64,000 nt of DNA from Malachius bipustulatus (lineage: Eukaryota; Arthropoda; Insecta; Coleoptera; Melyridae). Under the pieces are notes generated by a model, which was not told the DNA's origin, did not search any database, and was given only the letters and a program-made list of their open reading frames with translations. The stretch is from assembly GCA_910589415.1 (NCBI GenBank), contig OU342633.1:42352210-42416209 (forward strand), in the 5' to 3' direction. Within the stretch, counting starts at the first letter, position 1. Each line of letters opens with the position of its first letter. This document shows positions 58,921 to 64,000 of the stretch, one piece after another. The translations under genes and the position numbers were made by a program.

Positions 58921-59787
58921 CCAAAACAACTATTATTAATTTATTAATCAAATGAAGGAAGCATCATTAAGTTAAGTATTGTTAGGTGCAGTGATGTGCC
59001 GTATCGAACCATATACCTCTATTCTTTACGCGATTCTTTACCGGTAAAGAATTAATTCTTTACATGAACTCTTTTTAAGGTAAAGAATATAACGAATGTA
59101 GCATGTAGCCTATGAAAAGTTTTGAATGCTGCCAACCATAGTCTATCATGTGGGGTGGTGGGATTCCAATTTCTATAAACATTAAATAACATGAATAATT
59201 ATTAATCAAGTAACAAAACATCAAAACAAAACTAAAACAACCTGAGAATATAGAATAGTGAATTCCACATACATATTTTCAGAAAACGCAATATAAACAT
59301 AACATAACCCTATTTACGTCTTATTAACATTCTTTACGTCAAACGTAGGGAATGAATTCTATTGAGCCTGGCTAAATATAGAGTTCAGTAGAGGCCATTG
59401 ACAAATACTGAACTGAACCAGAACTGACTGAACGGGGTAATTCTTTTAGGTTATCTATATATTTGAGTGAGATTTTTGTTTGAAGTATTTTAATTAGCAT
59501 TTGCAAGCGAAACATTAAATGAGAAATATTAATTAAAAATAAACCATACCATAATATTATCAAAAAGATTGTCGCCAAATATGCTATAAAAAAATCCTGT
59601 AAGTAAATCTTTTTGTTAGGAAAACGAGAGAACTAACTGACCTAGCATTCTGGAATTGGGTTGTTGTAATTTTTGTTTATATTTTCATTTAACTAAAAAA
59701 ATTTATCGTAAGCCACGCAATTGATGTAATTTTAACATTCTGCAGCCCGCAATAAATCCACACAAGTGTTGCAACCCTCTTGGAATC
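58921..59787. other. Region upstream of noi
   Basis: Contains clustered ATTCTTTAC repeats including a perfect 20-bp palindrome at about 59032-59051. CAGTGATGTGCC just before (58989) resembles a hAT-type end, so this may be a decayed hAT fragment. The rest is AT-rich. The noi promoter is expected just before 59788. Confidence 0.4.
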
Positions 59788-62700
59788 ATGGAGACCATAC
59801 TGGAACAGCAACGTCGCTACCATGAAGAGAAGGAACGTTTGATCGATACCATGGTCAAAGAGATGCTACAAAAAAAGGCTGCAGTAAGAACACATTTCTC
59901 AATTTCTCTTTGCAAAACGCTTCATATGTTTTTCGTTCATTGCAGTACCGAGAAAGCATTAATTCTGACCACCGCTTGAAATATTTGCTGGACAGATACA
60001 TGACATCAACAGATCGATTAATTGAACTTTACGAGGACAAGGATGGTCAAAGAAAAGCTGAAGTAGCCTCCTTGACTGGACCAAACGAATTCCAGGAGTT
60101 TTATAATCGGTTAAAGTTGATTAAAGATTTTTACCGAAAACATCCAAATGAGGTAAGTTTTACTGATTTAGCGTAATTTTATTGATTATGTTTTGATATG
60201 TTCGCTTATAGATCAGCGTCCCTATGTCTGTGGAATTTGATGAGTTGGCAAAAGCGCGGGAGAATCCGTCTGAAGAAATGTCAAGTGAGTATTACAAATT
60301 ATTTGTCTTTAAAGCTCTGGTGTACAACCTACCGTTTATTGTTGGGATCTTAATTTTTTTTTTTGTTATCCATTTTCCTATGTGTTGTCACATCATACCT
60401 AAAGTCTATTTTTTATTTAGATGGACTTGTCAAACAGCTGTCAAGTTGGTACCCTGTGCAATCTTTAAACAGTAATTTTCATATTGTCGGATGGTAGCCT
60501 GTTTTCTTGACCTTGACAAAAAATTTCCTTTGTGACTAAAGTAACGGCAACATTCCCCGATTCGGGTATAGGCTATGACGTCACCTGCAAAACATGTTTC
60601 CTTGTTGTAAGTTACACGTATGAAACGCAAATTAAAAAAATTCAAATTACTTTATTTTCTTCGAAAATAGTCCTTATTTAGTAGTTATTTGTTTTTTGAG
60701 TCTAAATTTAACTGTTGCTTGGATTGACTATTTATATCCAATGACGTATTGCGAAAACTAGGTCCGGGTCCTCATTCGGTACTCTAGTCACAGCAAAACG
60801 CCAGAAACTTGAAAAGTTGAAGTTGTCAATTTGACAAACCAAATTATCAAATAAAAATTATTATTAAAATGCTCAGGCAGGTAAATTTATTTCAAAATAA
60901 AGAAAAGAATGAATCATCAAATGCTATAAACAATAGCGATTGAAAGATATGTTTCTCCAGATTAAGCAAAAATACAGTTTAATCAGATTCCTTGAAATAT
61001 TCCTTGAGAAATTCTTAAAAAATGATTGAATAATGTAAGTACCTCTATTATTTATCCATAAAACTAAGAAGGAATCGGTCTAATCCTACATACATAAGAT
61101 TTATAAGAGTAAATAGCTAGGTACTTACACTTACACAAGTCTCTAAATTTTCCAATTTACCTCAAAAAATTGCGCTTATATTTTTTCGAATTTTAAATTT
61201 TGAAATAAAATGACATTTCAACTAATCGACATAACCTAAACAATTTAGTAACTATTCCAGTGACTATTTTAGTAACAACTATCACCATAACCAACCTAAT
61301 CAGTTTTGTTGCCAATCGTTCCCCTAGAATTTTGACTTGGTGGAATCCATCTAAATAAAAAATAAAGTATATAAATTGGAGTCTTCAACAGCAGTTGAGT
61401 TGAGACTAAATTAAAAACATACTATTAGCTAGCCCAATCTGGCAACATCCATTATGAGTGAAATGCTTTTATTTTTTTTCAGATATTGTTGAATTTACTG
61501 ATGAAGAAGGTTATGGAAAATATCTTGATTTACACGAATGCTATGAAAAGTATATAAACTTAAAAGGCATTGAGGTAAATAATTGTAATCCTTACTATTC
61601 TAAATAATTAAAAATAAATATTTATTTTTTTTTTCAGAAAGTGGATTACATCACCTATTTAGGTATGTTCGATCAATTATACGACATTCCTAAAGAACGA
61701 AAAACTGGAGAGTACAGAAAATATCTGCTCACTCTAATCGAGTACCTCAGCTGGTTTGTACAGAGAATTAAACCGCTCATGGACCTCGATTATGAACTCA
61801 ATAACGAAGTCAGCCACGTAAATGATCAATGGGAATCGGGCACTGTTCCCGGATGGCCGGTGAGTAATGATTACTATCCGTTGTCACAGCAGACATTAAC
61901 ATTTCCCAACATTACAGAAAGAAACGGGATCTGCTTTAGCGAACGTTGGGGCCCATCTAGACCTTTCAGCCTTCTCCAGCTGGGAAGAACTGGCATCTCT
62001 AGGCTTGGATCGATTAAAATCCGCCTTAATGGCGCTTGGTTTAAAATGCGGAGGGTAACTATCACATTTAGTTTTTAACTACATAAATATACTTCTACAT
62101 ATTGCTTGTTCTAGAACTTTGGAGGAACGAGCTCAGAGGTTATTTTCGACAAAAGGTAAAGGATCGCTTGATCCATCACTGATGACAAAGAACAAAGCGG
62201 GGAAGGCTAGTAAGGAGAAGGAACAGAACAGGCAGAGGGAACTCGCTTGTCTTGAAGCTCAAGTTTACAGGTATGTACAGTACAGGTAATTTATCTAGAA
62301 GGTTCGGCTGGAAAAATTTAATTAATTTTAGGTTAGCTGAACTGGTTTCACAACAGAGAGCTGCAACGAAAGAAAATGTGCAGAGGAAACAGGCACGGAC
62401 GGATGGTGAAAGAGACGATAGCGAAAATGAGGAGAGCGATGAAGAGAGTCCGGATGAGGCCGACGATGATGTTCCCTATAACCCGAAGAATTTACCATTG
62501 GGTTGGGACGGAAAGGTAATTTATCTTATTTTTTGTGTTAACAGAATAAAATAATCAGAAATGTTTTATAGCCGATTCCGTACTGGTTGTATAAGCTACA
62601 CGGCTTAAACATTAGCTACAATTGCGAGATATGCGGAAATTACATTTATAAAGGACCAAAAGCATTCCAGAGACATTTTGCGGAATGGAGGCACGCTCAC

Positions 62701-62965
62701 GGAATGCGTTGCTTGGGAATTCCAAACACGGCTCACTTTGCTAATGTGACACAAATCGAAGACGCTCTTGCATGTAAGTTTGTTGTAATTCAAATTAATT
62801 TTTTTGTTACGGTAAGTTTTTTTTATTTAAGTATGGGAAAAATTGAAAGTCCAAAAGCAGAGCGAACGTTGGCAGCCTGAAACCGAAGAGGAATATGAAG
62901 ATTCACAAGGCAACGTTGTAAACAGGAAGACTTATGAAGATTTAAAACGACAAGGACTTCTATAA
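59788..62965 (+). CDS. noi: Splicing factor 3a subunit 3 (SF3a60), 10 exons
   Basis: SF3A3 is a subunit of SF3a, which joins U2 snRNP for branch-site recognition in the nucleus. Exons are 59788-59883, 59946-60152, 60212-60284, 61483-61574, 61638-61859, 61918-62054, 62115-62270, 62332-62515, 62572-62773 and 62832-62965. They total 1,503 nt (500 residues, like the human protein), all phases matching. The N-terminus [18 protein letters not shown] and [16 protein letters not shown] are typical. A SAP-like helix-turn-helix follows ([20 protein letters not shown]), then an acidic stretch ([19 protein letters not shown]). The C-terminal matrin-type C2H2 zinc finger has Cys407, Cys410, His424 and His430 ([11 protein letters not shown] to WRHAHGM). 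It ends [14 protein letters not shown], as in the family. The intron 60285-61482 carries a copy of the 33430 repeat. Confidence 0.97.
61248..61334 (+). repeat. Short dispersed repeat in a noi intron
   Basis: Partner of 33430-33508; the last 30 bases are identical (core GTTGCCAATCGTTCCCCTAG). Confidence 0.6.
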
Positions 62966-63539
62966 GATTTATTGATATTGGTGTATGTTCTTGTGTAGGT
63001 GTAATGTTTGGAAGGAAATTAATAATTGAGTGTAATTCATTATAATTATATTGCTTTTTATAATTTCATAATTATTTCCCCCTTTTCAAAAAAATAACAT
63101 GTCTACGATCATTGATATCATCGCATTGTGGGATGTTCCACAAATTTTTATATAAAAACGGTCTTAACAAAAAATTAGAGAAGAGTTAAAATAACATGAT
63201 TATTATTAAATCTACCATTTTAGGTGAATTGTTTTTTCTAATTTCAAATATGTGGCTGAATTTTAAAAGCATGTAACTTCTTGTATGTTGAGAAAAATCA
63301 CCTAATCTGGCAACACTGCACAAGGTACCTAAGGGGGTGTTCAGAAAAGAATCCATTTGAGTAGGCTGTGACATAATTCACTTTTTCAACTGATTCTGAA
63401 TTTTGTTAGGTTAGATCTGCAGATAATGGTTGTCAAAACATCCAAGAGAAATGTCACAACATCAAAAATCACCTAATACAACCAAACGGTTGAGAATGAT
63501 TACAAAGTGAACTACAGAAAAGAAACTTCAACTGAAATA
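62966..63539. other. noi 3' flank and convergent intergenic DNA
   Basis: AT-rich sequence that includes the noi 3' UTR. No canonical AATAAA was seen close to the stop. No other gene. Confidence 0.4.
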
Positions 63540-63913
63540 AATATGTTTTTATTACCAATATTTTACATTTTTTACAAGTCTTAACAATTAAATAAAAATA
63601 TACAATTGTGTAAATATTACATAATTACTGACTGATGAAAACGTCATTTATGACTTTCATAATAACATAATAGTCTTGTTCGTAATATAAAGTAAAGCAT
63701 CATCATATAAAATTATATATATACATAAAAAAAGCGAAGGACAAAGCTTTTTAAATTTCACCAAACGGTTTCTAAAATTTCTTTGGTAGAATGATAGAAA
63801 GTTCATCTTCAGAACAATAAATGCAAAGCTTAGCTCCAATCTCTTCAATTGCACAAATTAATATACTACGGACTTAATGGGAAAGTCAATCCGTATCATT
63901 CCACGGCGTTCCT
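63540..63913 (-). other. Terminal exon and 3' UTR of an unidentified minus-strand gene
   Basis: A strong acceptor sits at 63914-63940 on the minus strand: TACTAAT branch-point-like sequence, T-rich tract, then TTATTTAG. The exon begins at 63913. In one frame it reads ERRGMIRIDFPIKSVVY and stops at about 63858-63863. The other frames stop sooner. A minus-strand AATAAA lies at about 63546-63552, giving a 3' UTR of about 310 nt. The frame is not fixed because the upstream exon lies outside the window. A second frame further down (AIEEIGAKLCIYCSEDELSI, ending LPKKF) is open over the UTR and could belong to an alternative splice form. The family was not recognised. Confidence 0.45.
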
Positions 63914-64000
63914 AAATAACATGCAATTAAAAACAATCATTAGTACAACAAAAATATCATAATAAACTATATATCATGTAAAATCAAGCAATAATAATTA

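Overview
The window looks like nuclear DNA from an insect. It is very AT-rich, has spliced genes with GT-AG introns, and is dense in small DNA-transposon debris. A beetle or another non-dipteran insect would fit the intron-rich gene structures, but the order cannot be fixed from sequence alone. Three complete protein-coding genes could be assembled exon by exon, with splice phases that agree throughout. They are Lrrk (minus strand, 23795-45817, 32 coding exons, about 2,586 residues), Suppressor of fused (plus strand, 54557-56312, 6 exons, 454 residues) and the splicing factor SF3a subunit 3, noi in Drosophila (plus strand, 59788-62965, 10 exons, 500 residues). A 5S rRNA gene, a tRNA-Asp(GTC) gene, a tRNA-derived SINE and a terminal exon of an unidentified minus-strand gene at the right edge complete the gene content.

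Layout. Positions 1-9300 are AT-rich intergenic or intronic DNA with a foldback element, one possible orphan exon (2869-3102, minus), CRE/E-box palindromes and a GC-richer block at 6140-6560. Positions 9300-20700 are a nest of repeats: a roughly 670-bp tandem repeat, long foldback elements (one with arms of about 590 bp and one with 268-bp arms), a mariner-type transposase relic, and a 2.2-kb terminal-inverted-repeat element with a broken cargo gene. Positions 20785-23400 hold the tRNA, the SINE and a copia gag relic. Positions 23575-45850 are Lrrk; its introns carry more repeats, including a satellite built from heat-shock-element-like half sites. Positions 45450-54000 are again repeats: an inverted duplication around a THAP-domain relic, triplicated LINE RNase H fragments, two more foldbacks, a small MITE and a Tc1-like transposase relic. 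Positions 54500-64000 contain Su(fu), the 5S gene, a MITE and noi.

The three genes are unrelated housekeeping or signalling genes: an ankyrin-LRR-Roc-COR-kinase-WD40 protein, a Hedgehog-pathway repressor, and a U2 snRNP assembly factor. No operon-like or co-functional unit is apparent. The most unusual material is the dense set of near-complete palindromes, the HSE-like satellite inside Lrrk, and the inverted duplication of a splice-donor-containing segment next to the Lrrk promoter. Domain and family calls come from motif recognition only; no database search was run.
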